Assembly (NCBI RefSeq): GCF_014863585.1 | Contig: NZ_CP062253.1 | Location: 2,320,501 to 2,384,500, forward strand | Length of the DNA stretch: 64,000 nucleotides | Source of the DNA: Pseudomonas gozinkensis | GTDB lineage: Bacteria > Pseudomonadota > Gammaproteobacteria > Pseudomonadales > Pseudomonadaceae | Reading direction: 5' to 3' | In this document: positions 45,368 to 53,362 of the stretch, piece by piece | Position numbering within the stretch: the first letter of the stretch is position 1 | Layout of the letters: each line of letters opens with the position of its first letter | Program-made: the position numbers and the translations under genes | Notes under the pieces: generated by a model | What the model was told of the DNA's origin: nothing | What the model saw: the letters and a program-made list of their open reading frames with translations, nothing else | The model's database searches: none

Positions 45368-45946
45368 ATGAAGCTCCAAGCACTGACGCACGCCATTGCA
45401 CTTGCCACTGTTCTGTCCGCTTCCACTGCGTTCGCTGCCGATATTCCGTTGTCGGCGGCTGTCGAGAAGGATCAGGTCACCACCAAAGTGCTGGCAGTTG
45501 ATCCGACCAATCATCAGGTTGTCCTTGAAGGCGAAGAAGGTCGCCAGGTGCACGTTCAGCTTAGCGACAAGGCGAAAAACCTCGGCAACCTGAAGGTTGG
45601 CGATCAAGTTCAGATCGAGGTGACACGTTCGGTCGCGGCTTTCCTCGACACCGACGTGGATAAAGGTCTGCCAGGCTCCACCGAGCGTACCGGTGAGCTG
45701 CGCAACGCCGTGGGCAGCAGCAACCCCGGTGGCGAGGCCTTCCGCCAGGTTCAGGTGCAACTGAAAATCACCAAAATTGATTTGGCGAAAAACCAGGTGA
45801 CCCTGGAAAACCCGTCCGGCCAGTCGAAAACCCTCAACGTCGAAAAGCCTGAGATTCAGGCCAAACTGAAAAACCTGAAAGTCGGACAGAGCGTCGTGGT
45901 CACTTACACCGATGTATTAAAAGTGACCAGTCAGCATGAAAGTTGA
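45368..45946 (+). CDS. Small periplasmic protein with two OB-like repeats
   Basis: A 192-aa exported protein: signal peptide ending STAFA before ADIPLSAA. Two internally similar segments follow: KVLAVDPTNHQVVLEG..NLKVGDQVQIEVT and KITKIDLAKNQVTLEN..NLKVGQSVVVTYTD. This is the DUF5666-like small beta-barrel pattern. Function unknown. ATG at 45368 has AGGGAAAG 9 nt upstream. It stands alone after the ABC operon; upstream sequence 45255-45367 contains a GC-rich inverted region but no definite promoter. Confidence 0.75.
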   Translation: MKLQALTHAIALATVLSASTAFAADIPLSAAVEKDQVTTKVLAVDPTNHQVVLEGEEGRQVHVQLSDKAKNLGNLKVGDQVQIEVTRSVAAFLDTDVDKGLPGSTERTGELRNAVGSSNPGGEAFRQVQVQLKITKIDLAKNQVTLENPSGQSKTLNVEKPEIQAKLKNLKVGQSVVVTYTDVLKVTSQHES

Positions 45947-46064
45947 GTATTGACTCTACAGAATGACTGTTCTTGTACAAGTAATGGTATGAGAGCAGTC
46001 ATATAAAATGTTCGAGTCGGATAATTCTGAAAGTTTGTCGGGAAATATCGGTCATCAATATCCG

Positions 46065-46124
46065 TTAACTTTTTAGTACATAAATTTCATCTTCAATTAG
46101 CACGACATATCCGCCAACTTCCAT
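46065..46124 (-). CDS. Possible 19-aa (or longer) small ORF
   Basis: Leftward ATG at 46124 has a textbook ribosome site, GGGAGGG, 6 nt upstream, and encodes MEVGGYVVLIEDEIYVLKS followed by TAA at 46065. In the same frame an upstream GTG at 46202 would give 45 residues, but its GGGGAG lies directly against the start. The peptide is hydrophobic and acidic. The region 45947-46275 otherwise holds only a long inverted repeat and a terminator. No family is recognised; this could be a leader peptide or fortuitous. Confidence 0.35.
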   Translation of the reverse strand: MEVGGYVVLIEDEIYVLKS

Positions 46125-46137
46125 TAAAATCCCTCCC

Positions 46138-46200
46138 GTTCGCCCAGTGTCAGGGCTCTTTACCGGTGCATGGATTGCCAGGCCATTACACTGGGCGAAC
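46138..46200. repeat. 13-bp perfect inverted repeat
   Basis: GTTCGCCCAGTGT (46138-46150) and ACACTGGGCGAAC (46188-46200) flank a 37-nt loop. On leftward RNA the hairpin ends directly before the GGGAGGG ribosome site of the small ORF, so it could control its translation. Confidence 0.7.
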
Positions 46201-46235
46201 ACCTCCCCGGAGTGGAGGCATAAGAATTCAGATGC

Positions 46236-46266
46236 AAAAAGGGCGACTTTGAAGTCGCCCTTTTTT
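46236..46266. terminator. Strong terminator downstream of glycosyltransferase
   Basis: AAAAAGGGCGACTT, loop TG, AAGTCGCCCTTTTTT: 14-bp stem with Ts on both sides, 10 bp after the leftward gene's stop. It can work in both directions. Confidence 0.9.
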
Positions 46267-46275
46267 ATTGTCTTA

Positions 46276-47094
46276 CTATTTTGCAGGTCGCATGCCTTGT
46301 TGTAACTGAAGGCGCTTGAGCGTTCCCTGATACATGGTGGTGCGGCGGTGTTGTGTGCCGTATCCACCGATCGCGGCCACGGTGCCGGCCTGGATGTGAT
46401 CCAGGTAACGGAAGATCGTCCGCGGCGAGAGGCATTTGATGCCGTAGCCAAGGTTGCTTAAACGATCCTGCAGCGTGTATCCCGGGACCCGGTCGTCCAT
46501 CGAAAAATGCAGTCCGTGAGCCTTGATCAACCGTGCATTCCACAAGGTACAGAAGCTTTTCAGGTGAGTTTCCCGGTAGGGTTTCGGATCTCTGGACGGC
46601 AACCCCAAGTGCTGTTTTGCCCGGCGGAAATAGTGTTTGAAGTAACGCGAAGACAAGCGCCAGGTGTCTCTAAGGACGCCGCGATCTAATTGCTCGACGC
46701 AACCTACCGCTGCTGTATCCAAAGATTGCATGCACTCATTCATCATCATCGAAAAGACAGTGCTGTCAAAAACGAAAGTGTCGGTGTGCAGCAAAAACAG
46801 GTAATCGGTTTCAACTTTCGCAAGTGCCAGATCAAGTGCCTTGCCATGAGCAATATGTCCCGCTTCCTTGCCGGGTGAGGGGCGCTCGATCAAGTTGATC
46901 CAGTCCAGAGACCGCAAGTAGATCAGGCTTTCATCGGCGGAATCGTTGTCCACCACCCACACCGGAATTTGATGCTCCTTGACGTACTGCTGGAGAAACT
47001 CCAGGCACATCCGGGTTATTTCCGGCGTCTTGTAATTGACCAATACAAGACTGAAGGCGGGCAGTTGTTTAGAGGTGGAATCGATCGCACTCAT
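46276..47094 (-). CDS. Family 2 glycosyltransferase
   Basis: A 272-aa soluble GT2 enzyme (rhamnosyltransferase-like): FSLVLVNYKTPEITR at the N-terminus, VWVVDNDSADES, and FLLHTDTFVFD, where HTD stands in the place of the D-x-D motif. The acceptor part contains MDDRVPGYTLQDRL. It is a single-gene unit, not in the large polysaccharide operon, with a terminator after it. It could modify lipopolysaccharide or another glycan; the substrate is not readable. Confidence 0.85.
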   Translation of the reverse strand: MSAIDSTSKQLPAFSLVLVNYKTPEITRMCLEFLQQYVKEHQIPVWVVDNDSADESLIYLRSLDWINLIERPSPGKEAGHIAHGKALDLALAKVETDYLFLLHTDTFVFDSTVFSMMMNECMQSLDTAAVGCVEQLDRGVLRDTWRLSSRYFKHYFRRAKQHLGLPSRDPKPYRETHLKSFCTLWNARLIKAHGLHFSMDDRVPGYTLQDRLSNLGYGIKCLSPRTIFRYLDHIQAGTVAAIGGYGTQHRRTTMYQGTLKRLQLQQGMRPAK

Positions 47095-47338
47095 GGTCCG
47101 GGCTCACTTCAAGTTGAAGGGTTCTGCTGACGGCAATCAGCACACAGAACCGCTGCTTTGTGGCCCGGATGGTAGGGACGCAACCTTAGTTGAAGCTTAA
47201 TTTCCGAGCGCCCGGGCCGGGCGACTTGTTACGGCTTGCGACACTGGCGAGGCGCTTGGCGATCAAGCGCGGTTCCACGGTAAGATGCGCCGCCCTTTAA
47301 AGCTCAAGGAAGACAACGGCCCGCGCCGTTCGCCACGG

Positions 47339-48160
47339 ATGAAACCACTTTCCCTCTACCACCCGGCCCTTTACTGGCTGCGCGTGCGGCAAAAAAGACT
47401 GTTCCGCCACATCGCCTGGCACTGCTCGAGCAAACGCTACGCGCAGCCTGCCACGACCTCAGAGCGCTTGCCTTACCGCTACCTCAAACACACCTCAAAA
47501 CTGATCCGCAAACTCGGCGACTCCGACCTTGCGCTGCAACACAACAAAGTCATCAACCTCAAACTTGCCGTCGCTGCCATCGACGGCGTCACCATCGCCC
47601 CCGGCGAATATTTCTCCTTCTGCCGCTTCGTCGGCCGCCCGACTCGCCAACGCGGCTACGTCGAAGGCATGGAACTCTCCTTCGGCGAAGCCCGCACCGG
47701 CATCGGCGGCGGCATCTGCCAACTCAGCAACCTCATCCACTGGATGGCCATTCACTCACCCCTGATCGTCATCGAACGCGCCAACCACAGCTTCGACCCC
47801 TTCCCGGACGACGGCCGCGTCCTGCCATTCGGCTCCGGCGCGGCGATCTTCTACAACTACATCGACCTGGTACTGCACAACCCGACGGATCGCAGCTTTC
47901 AGCTGAAGTTGAAGGTGGGGGAGACGCAGTTGGAGGGGGAGTTGTTGTGTGATCGGGAGCGGGCTTATCGGTATCACGTGTTCGAGGTGGGGCATCGGTT
48001 TGTGCGGGAGGGGGAGCGGGTGTACCGGGAGAATGAGATTTGGCGGGAGGTGAGGGAGAAGGGGCAGATGGGGGCGTTGGTGGAGAGGGAGCGGTTGTAT
48101 GGGAATCGGGTGATGGTTAAGTATGAGGTGGGGGAACAAGTCATCGAAAGGCAGCAGTAG
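47339..48160 (+). CDS. VanW family protein
   Basis: A 273-aa protein with the VanW core: INLKLAVAAIDGVTIAPGEY, FSFCRFVGRPT, GMELSFGEARTGIGGGICQL and NHSFDPFPDDGRVLPFGSGA. The function of VanW proteins is not established. ATG at 47339 (MKPLSLYHPALY) matches the usual start of Pseudomonas members; an upstream ATG at 47285 would add 18 residues. Coding-strand composition changes sharply near 47900 from C-ending codons to G-ending, G-rich codons, inside a continuous reading frame. Confidence 0.85.
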   Translation: MKPLSLYHPALYWLRVRQKRLFRHIAWHCSSKRYAQPATTSERLPYRYLKHTSKLIRKLGDSDLALQHNKVINLKLAVAAIDGVTIAPGEYFSFCRFVGRPTRQRGYVEGMELSFGEARTGIGGGICQLSNLIHWMAIHSPLIVIERANHSFDPFPDDGRVLPFGSGAAIFYNYIDLVLHNPTDRSFQLKLKVGETQLEGELLCDRERAYRYHVFEVGHRFVREGERVYRENEIWREVREKGQMGALVERERLYGNRVMVKYEVGEQVIERQQ

Positions 48161-48209
48161 GTTGTATTTCTTGCCTTAGGGTTTCCAGCGTGTGACGAGA
48201 ATAACGCAA

Positions 48210-48641
48210 TTACAGGTTTCGGTAGGGATATGTTTCGCCGCATAGGTGAAACGTATCGTCCAGATAATAAACTCCAGAAATTGAGTTTATTACCAGTTCT
48301 AGCTTTCCCTTTGATGGGAATAGCAAATAGAACAGCTCAAAGAATAAATAGTCTTTGATGAGGGTTGCTGCTACGTCTGGGCGGTTTCTTATCAGGGTTG
48401 AAAGTGGCGGGTAATTGCAATCTCGTAATTCGGGGATGTCGGCGTAGCCTTGTTTGTTATCGTCTTGTATGCATTCGGCGATGAATGCATTTGTCAGCAC
48501 GTGGAATTGCTCGGGAAGCTCGTGAATTTTTATTGATAAAGTATATTTTTTGGCATTGTTGGAGAGAGGTTCACCGAAGCCAAGGCTGCGGTAGGTTACA
48601 GAGGCTGGGTCAATAATTTTGTTTTCTGATTTGAAGATCAT
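48210..48641 (-). CDS. Hypothetical protein, probable orphan immunity gene
   Basis: A 143-aa soluble protein, AT-rich compared with the flanking genome. The sequence (for example TYRSLGFGEPLSNNAKKYTL and HLCGETYPYRNL) matches no family I recognise. It is the last of a leftward series of small genes behind the Rhs effector gene and starts 2 bp after the stop of its upstream neighbour. By position and size it is a likely immunity gene without a remaining toxin. No signal peptide or membrane segment. Confidence 0.55.
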   Translation of the reverse strand: MIFKSENKIIDPASVTYRSLGFGEPLSNNAKKYTLSIKIHELPEQFHVLTNAFIAECIQDDNKQGYADIPELRDCNYPPLSTLIRNRPDVAATLIKDYLFFELFYLLFPSKGKLELVINSISGVYYLDDTFHLCGETYPYRNL

Positions 48642-48643
48642 GA

Positions 48644-49060
48644 TTATTTAATCGCTGGAGGGAGTGAAGTCGATGCTGTATGTACGCAATCATGGTCGTC
48701 TACATAAATTAAGAAGCTAAGGGCCGTATTGGTTATCCAGAATGGAAAGCCAGTCGTTTCTGAAAGCAATATTTTCAGATCGGATGATGACTGAAGCGTC
48801 CAAGCATGGATTTGGTTGTCGAGGACGATTAATGTTGGTTTTTCAGATGGGTATAGGAGATCGACCTTTTTCCAAAAGTCTGGGTCGTGTTGTTTTGTTA
48901 CGGATTTTAGATTGAAGGGGTCAAGGGCTTTTGTGTTGGAGTAAAAGAAGCAGGTTTTTATGTCTGAGATTGTTTTTTCTAATTCATTGTCTTTGAGTTG
49001 TTGGTTTTTTAGATGGTTTGTTTCAAGTGCTGATGTGATTTCTTTTTCCAAGTAACTCAT
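48644..49060 (-). CDS. Hypothetical protein, probable orphan immunity gene
   Basis: A 138-aa soluble protein with an N-terminal charged helix (EKEITSALETNHLKNQQLKD) and a SMI1-like mix of strands and acidic turns (PTLIVLDNQIHAWTL). It has an AGGAAAC-like site before ATG at 49060 and is coupled to the next gene. No family assignment. Placed in the AT-rich tail of the T6SS island, so an immunity role is inferred. Confidence 0.55.
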   Translation of the reverse strand: MSYLEKEITSALETNHLKNQQLKDNELEKTISDIKTCFFYSNTKALDPFNLKSVTKQHDPDFWKKVDLLYPSEKPTLIVLDNQIHAWTLQSSSDLKILLSETTGFPFWITNTALSFLIYVDDHDCVHTASTSLPPAIK

Positions 49061-49130
49061 CGAGGTTTCCTTTTGTTTTACAGAAAAAATAAAAATAGAT
49101 CAGTTTCATTTGGTTGGGAGGGAAGCATTT

Positions 49131-49475
49131 TCAAGCGTCGAGCATGAAGCGTTCAATCTGTTTGATAAAGTCTTCTTTGCTTTTTGTTCTGTATTGCCCT
49201 AATGGTAGCTCAGAGTTTTTGATCGGTTTTCCTTTGTTGTCGTACTTGATTGTCAGGAATTCAATGACGAAATCCCCGTCAGGATCTCCCTCTGGCTCAA
49301 GTCTTGAGTCAAAGCAATGACCAGTAGTTCGCCGGACACCACCCAGTAAAACTGAACCACTAAACCACTCGACAGACTCTGGTGTGAAATCAACCTCGAA
49401 AAGGTTGTTGATTGTGATAGTCCATCCGCTTGGGACTCGAAGGGGATGGAGTTCGTATTTAAGCTTGGATCTCAT
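49131..49475 (-). CDS. Hypothetical protein, probable orphan immunity gene
   Basis: A 114-aa protein opening MRSKLKYELHPLRVPSGWTI, with a central ESVEWFSGSVLLGG and an Asp/Gly-rich DPDGDFVIEFLTIKYDNKG segment. It is acidic and soluble. I do not recognise the family. A weak GAGG-like site precedes it. Grouped with the other immunity-like genes. Confidence 0.55.
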   Translation of the reverse strand: MRSKLKYELHPLRVPSGWTITINNLFEVDFTPESVEWFSGSVLLGGVRRTTGHCFDSRLEPEGDPDGDFVIEFLTIKYDNKGKPIKNSELPLGQYRTKSKEDFIKQIERFMLDA

Positions 49476-49509
49476 GTTAGTGCGTCCTCTGTGGTTTCTT
49501 TTGTTGAAT

Positions 49510-49905
49510 TCAGTCTAGCGGGTACTCGCAAGTCCATGGTGGCGTAAATAGCTCTGGGTTTATGTTGTTTTCGTAAAGAAACGAGTTGATTTCCTCCTCT
49601 GTTTCCAAGGTTTTGCATTTTGTTATTGTCGTGTCGTTGGTGCCAATGCTGTCTCTTGTTTCGAGAAGGCGGATTGCGAGAGTGAATTCTATAATTACGT
49701 ATTTAGAGTTTTTTGAATCTTCTAGGAACTTGAAATATCGCTCTCCTGGGAATCTATTTTCGAAGTTTAAATGATAAACGGCGTAGATTGCGATCCACTT
49801 TCGAAGTGACTCATCCTGTGAAGGTAGTTCTTGAGCAATTTCTGTATATGATTTTGCCTCAAAGCCCCACCAGATTTTTCTAGGGATTGTCTTCTGAAGA
49901 CTCAT
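49510..49905 (-). CDS. Immunity-like protein, tandem paralogue A
   Basis: A 131-aa soluble protein paralogous to the next gene upstream: IPRKIWWGFEAKSYTEIAQE aligns with IPRTVWHGLDGTGYNNIAQE, and both end ELFT.PW.CEYPL. Tandem diverged copies are typical of immunity genes tracking variant toxins. No toxin is adjacent. Start at 49905 is preceded by AAAGGAC. Family unknown to me. Confidence 0.6.
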   Translation of the reverse strand: MSLQKTIPRKIWWGFEAKSYTEIAQELPSQDESLRKWIAIYAVYHLNFENRFPGERYFKFLEDSKNSKYVIIEFTLAIRLLETRDSIGTNDTTITKCKTLETEEEINSFLYENNINPELFTPPWTCEYPLD

Positions 49906-49976
49906 TTTTTTGTCCTTTAAACTGATTTGGAGAATAGTAAAGGATTAATAAAAATGGGCGGATTACAGTTTGGCTA

Positions 49977-50363
49977 CTAAAGAGGGTATTCACAGCGCCA
50001 TGGCGTGGTGAAAAGTTCTGGGTCGATGTCGAGGTTTTCAATAAAGGCGTTGATTTCCGCCTCAGAGTTCATGGTTTCTAATTTTGCGATAGTAATGCCT
50101 CGGTCGTCCACGCCATCACTTGTTTCAAGTGTTTTGGATGGGATTGTAAATATCACTATTGCATATCGGAAGTTTTTTGAGTGGTGGATAAATTCGTAAT
50201 ATTGATGTGGGTCATTGGTAATGGGATATTTATAAATGGCATATACTGAAATCCATTTTCTAAGAGTGGGGTTCTCGGATTCTAGCTCTTGCGCAATATT
50301 GTTGTAGCCTGTTCCGTCGAGCCCGTGCCATACAGTTCGCGGGATACATTTCTGTGCTGTCAT
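49977..50363 (-). CDS. Immunity-like protein, tandem paralogue B
   Basis: A 128-aa paralogue of 49510-49905 (shared LRKWI..YA.Y, E.F..DPELFT.PW). ATG at 50363 has AGGGGC 5 nt upstream and gives an N-terminus matching the paralogue; a longer frame would add 24 unrelated residues. Diverged but alignable throughout, so a duplication. Region 50436-50569 upstream shows no gene. Confidence 0.6.
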   Translation of the reverse strand: MTAQKCIPRTVWHGLDGTGYNNIAQELESENPTLRKWISVYAIYKYPITNDPHQYYEFIHHSKNFRYAIVIFTIPSKTLETSDGVDDRGITIAKLETMNSEAEINAFIENLDIDPELFTTPWRCEYPL

Positions 50364-50569
50364 TTTTGCCCCTTGGACGGATTTTGAAGAAGGAGATAGA
50401 TTGTCTATTTTATTCTGTTTTTTAGTTAAGGCCATTCTATGGAAAGTTTGTCTGGCCGATTAATGGGTACTATGTTTAATGTGCCGCTTGATGATTGAAC
50501 GTAAGGGGGTGGGCCGATTTATTTTTTAAACAAAAAATGAATCTGCTTCCCGTTGTGGTTGCGTGGCAA

Positions 50570-51190
50570 TTATTTATTGTAAGTTCGATAGCCAGCGTCA
50601 AAGTTGCTAGTGGTGTGAGTGTCGCTATATGTGGGGTCGAATAGGCCTGTGAGATGTGGTTGAGTAGGTTTTTCTCTTGAATTTAGTTTTTCTAAAGATT
50701 TTTGAAGCTCGGGGTAGCTTTCTATGTATGTGTAGTCTGATGAGTTAAATTCAAGTGTTATAGTGCTGGGTGAAATGAATGCGAAGCTAATTAAAAGCTC
50801 CGGATTCGAAAAGAGTCTTCCGCTGATGTCGTAAATCTTGTCTCCGGTATTCAATTTTTGGCCGTAGCGTTCGTGGGTCAAATATCCGTGGTCTTGGTTT
50901 AATAGTCGTAATAATTTTTCGTAGCCTTTTATTGACTCAAAGAAAATACTGGCTCGTCTTATTACAAGGAAGCCGTCCTCGGTCATGTTCTCCAAAAAGG
51001 TTGAGTTCTGCCTGTTGATCGAGGCGATGACGGGCTCGTCGATTAAGTTAAGTACGAAGTTTGATAGGTTAAGGTGAAATTTTTTCCGAGGGTTTTCGAT
51101 GAGGGGAATGTTGATATAGCTTGTGATCCCGCCTGCGTTATCGGAGTCGATCGCGCCAAAGCACTCTGTTATATCAATTGAAAAAAACAA
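50570..51190 (-). CDS. Hypothetical protein of Rhs island
   Basis: A 206-aa soluble protein, AT-rich. It opens MFFSIDITECFGAIDSDNAG and has a central GYEKLLRLLNQDHGYLTHER. Near the end, ESYPELQKSLEKLNS resembles ESYPELENLLKKASS at the end of the neighbour 51304-51726, suggesting shared ancestry of the tails. A palindromic element lies 51 bp upstream. It may be an immunity protein or a displaced toxin part; not decided. Confidence 0.5.
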   Translation of the reverse strand: MFFSIDITECFGAIDSDNAGGITSYINIPLIENPRKKFHLNLSNFVLNLIDEPVIASINRQNSTFLENMTEDGFLVIRRASIFFESIKGYEKLLRLLNQDHGYLTHERYGQKLNTGDKIYDISGRLFSNPELLISFAFISPSTITLEFNSSDYTYIESYPELQKSLEKLNSREKPTQPHLTGLFDPTYSDTHTTSNFDAGYRTYNK

Positions 51191-51240
51191 TTTGCTCTCT
51201 CGGAAATGAACCGGTCAAGTGATTGGGATCCGATTGATTG

Positions 51241-51292
51241 AAAAGGGGGCAGATTTATTTTCTTTAACGGATAATAAATCTGCCCCCTTTGA
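51241..51292. repeat. GGGG(A/G)CAGATTTATT palindromic element, copy 1
   Basis: AAAAGGGGGCAGATTTATTT pairs with AATAAATCTGCCCCCTTT across a short central loop. One of three complete members (with 54154-54204 and the IS-split copy) sharing arms of about 18 bp. Lies between an immunity gene and the next small gene. Confidence 0.85.
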
Positions 51293-51303
51293 TTTGGTTC
51301 TAT

Positions 51304-51726
51304 TTAAAGTTGCGCGCTGCTGGCTTTTTTTAGAAGGTTTTCAAGTTCGGGATAGGATTCAAGTTCTTCGTGGTTTAGGGAGTTAATAATAGCTTGTATT
51401 TTTTTTGCGTATTTATTCTCGATTGGGACTTCACTCCAATCCAGTTCTGAGGCAGAGACTATTAGTACTTCGGTAAATGGAGAGTCCAAAAGTTTCTTTA
51501 GGATTTCAATTGCCTGAGTTGAGCGATTCTCTCCAAGTGCCGCAGCACTTCGCTCCTGCCAATACTCTTCCCTTGATAGGATCGTGTCATTAAGCCGATT
51601 CCAGTCTTCAGCACTGAACTTTCCTAGAACTCCTTTGGCTACCTGTTCTGTAATGTATTCATTCCAGTTAGAATCCTCGCTTTGTCCCAGCCAGTAGTTG
51701 TATTCATCGAAAACCTTGCTATCCAT
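51304..51726 (-). CDS. Probable immunity protein of displaced toxin module
   Basis: A 140-aa acidic soluble protein starting MDSKVFDEYNYWLGQSEDSN and ending with ESYPELENLLKKASSAQL. It begins 13 bp after the stop of a truncated toxin tip (51740-51928), the usual toxin-immunity spacing. The ATG at 51726 is chosen over upstream in-frame codons that read into the toxin remnant. Family unknown to me; role inferred from order. Confidence 0.6.
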   Translation of the reverse strand: MDSKVFDEYNYWLGQSEDSNWNEYITEQVAKGVLGKFSAEDWNRLNDTILSREEYWQERSAAALGENRSTQAIEILKKLLDSPFTEVLIVSASELDWSEVPIENKYAKKIQAIINSLNHEELESYPELENLLKKASSAQL

Positions 51727-51739
51727 GATTTGTCTCAAT

Positions 51740-51928
51740 TCAAATAGGAGGCGACATAGGTGAGTCGCCAGCTGGGAAGGAGGATGTGATAACGCCGTCG
51801 TCTTTGAGTACTTGCCACTGCACGCCGTCAACGGTTTTTGTATGCAAAGTTGTGGTGACACCATCAACTTCTCGCATGAAAACACCAGGTGTTGCTGCTA
51901 CCTCGTCGGTCACCCAAAGTATCTTTTT
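51740..51928 (-). pseudogene. Displaced C-terminal toxin tip (remnant 1)
   Basis: An open frame of about 59 codons without a convincing start: WVTDEVAATPGVF, MREVDGVTTTLHTKTV, DGVQWQVLKDDGVITSSF, ending MSPPI and stop. It begins immediately beside the palindromic element that the IS interrupts, so nothing upstream belongs to it. The layout (short headless C-terminal piece followed by a small acidic gene) is that of orphan Rhs/CDI toxin tips. Toxin class not recognised. Confidence 0.5.
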
Positions 51929-51930
51929 GA

Positions 51931-51943
51931 AAAGGGGACAGAT
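51931..51943. repeat. Left part of IS-split palindromic element, with target duplication
   Basis: AAGGGGACAGATT; the last nine bases GGACAGATT (51935-51943) recur directly after the IS at 53267-53275. Confidence 0.8.
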
Positions 51944-53266
51944 TCTGAGAAATCCCCGCTTTTTCTTACAACAAATCAAGAAGTTGGGAATTGAAGAGAC
52001 CTGCATGGGTCGGCAGCTTGTATTGCACCACACAAAAACAAGATCCCGATCCCATGCAGGCCATCCGATTCTTACACAGCGCGCTCACCCAAGCACTTCC
52101 CTCCGTCCACTCTCGTCGTCTGAAAACGTTGATGTGTTGTGTCAGCGCATTACTTCGAGGGCGTCGGCTCACTCTGACAGGACTTGGTCGATTCCTGCCA
52201 GGCAAGGCCTACCCCAAGCACGCGATAAAGCGAGTGGATCGGTTGTTGGGGAATCGGCATCTGCAAACCGAGCGCTCGCTGTTTTACTGGGTCATGTTGC
52301 GAGCCTTGCTAGGGTCACTGAAACATCCATTGATTCTGGTGGATTGGTCGCCGATCGATGCGGCCGGAGAGTTCTTTTTGTTGCGCGCGGCCATACCTTT
52401 GGCAGGACGCTCGTTTCCAATTTACGAGAGCGTTCATGAGCGAGAGGGGTGTCCGAAATATCAAAAACGGTTACTGCAGGTGTTGGCCGAAATGCTCCCC
52501 AAAGACTGCGTTCCGATCCTTGTAGCTGATGCGGGTTTTCGCCGCCCGTGGATCAAAGCTGTCGAGGCACAAGGCTGGTATTACGTGGGGCGAGTGCGTA
52601 ACCGAGATCTCTATCGTAGCGACGCACACACTTGGCTGCCGGTTAAAAATCTTTACGCCCAGGCATCGGCGTCGCCGAAATCATTGGGGCGGATCGAGAT
52701 GACCCAAAGTGCTCCGCACTTCATCCATTTGTACTGTGTCAGGCATTCAGCGAAGGGTCGCAAACACCAGAGAGTTACGGGATCAATCGCCAAAAACAAA
52801 CTCAGCAGACAGTCGGCCAATCGTGAACGCGAGCCTTGGTTATTGGCCAGCAACCTGCCGGAGGATCAATGGAATCCATCGAAAGTCGTGGCCATCTACA
52901 AGCAGCGCATGCAGATCGAAGAAGGCTTCAGGGATGTTAAAAGCGAACACTTTGGCGTGGGCGTGACTCGCCATCGGAGTCATTGCCCGCGCCGAATCGA
53001 AGTGCTTCTACTAATCTCGGCATTGGCCAACTACATCATTTGTTTGACGGGGTTACAGGCCCGTGAAACGGGTCATGAACATCGCTTTCAGAGTAATAGT
53101 CTTAAACGCCGACGAGTGTTGTCACTGTGGCGGCTGGGGTTGGAATATTGGCGTAGCGGACGCGGCTCAACCTCTCGAAAAACGTTGGAGAGGTTGGAGC
53201 TCGCGTTGCGAAACGAGGTACACCAACAAGCGCAGACCTTTGAGTAGTTTTGTGGGGATCCTTCAG
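51944..53266. mobile_element. IS4-like insertion sequence, 1323 bp
   Basis: Imperfect terminal inverted repeats: left CTGAGAAATCCCCGC and right (inverted) CTGAAGGATCCCCAC, 11 of 15 matching. Flanked by the 9-bp direct repeat GGACAGATT, consistent with IS4-family target duplication. Contains a single intact transposase gene, so probably inserted recently. It split a palindromic element whose two parts rejoin perfectly once the IS and one repeat are removed. Confidence 0.85.
52054..53247 (+). CDS. IS4-family transposase
   Basis: A 397-aa DDE transposase. Catalytic Asp residues are likely in LVDWSPIDAAG and LVADAGFRRPW; the IS4 signature Y-x2-R-x3-E-x6-K is intact in YKQRMQIEEGFRDVKSE. The start at 52054 (MQAIRFLHSALTQ) is preferred; upstream codons in frame read through the terminal region. 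Full length without visible frameshift, so the element may be active. Confidence 0.9.
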   Translation: MQAIRFLHSALTQALPSVHSRRLKTLMCCVSALLRGRRLTLTGLGRFLPGKAYPKHAIKRVDRLLGNRHLQTERSLFYWVMLRALLGSLKHPLILVDWSPIDAAGEFFLLRAAIPLAGRSFPIYESVHEREGCPKYQKRLLQVLAEMLPKDCVPILVADAGFRRPWIKAVEAQGWYYVGRVRNRDLYRSDAHTWLPVKNLYAQASASPKSLGRIEMTQSAPHFIHLYCVRHSAKGRKHQRVTGSIAKNKLSRQSANREREPWLLASNLPEDQWNPSKVVAIYKQRMQIEEGFRDVKSEHFGVGVTRHRSHCPRRIEVLLLISALANYIICLTGLQARETGHEHRFQSNSLKRRRVLSLWRLGLEYWRSGRGSTSRKTLERLELALRNEVHQQAQTFE

Positions 53267-53312
53267 GGACAGATTTATTTTTCGCTGAAGAGAATAAATC
53301 TGTCTCCTTTGG
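53267..53312. repeat. Right part of IS-split palindromic element (copy 2)
   Basis: GGACAGATTTATTTTTCGCT then AGAATAAATCTGTCTCCTTT. Together with 51931-51943 it restores the same palindrome as the other copies. A further half-copy, GGATTTGTCCCCTTTGG, follows directly at about 53311-53327. Confidence 0.85.
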
Positions 53313-53362
53313 ATTTGTCCCCTTTGGATTTTTTCGCTACTAAATCTAGATCCGGGAATCGA

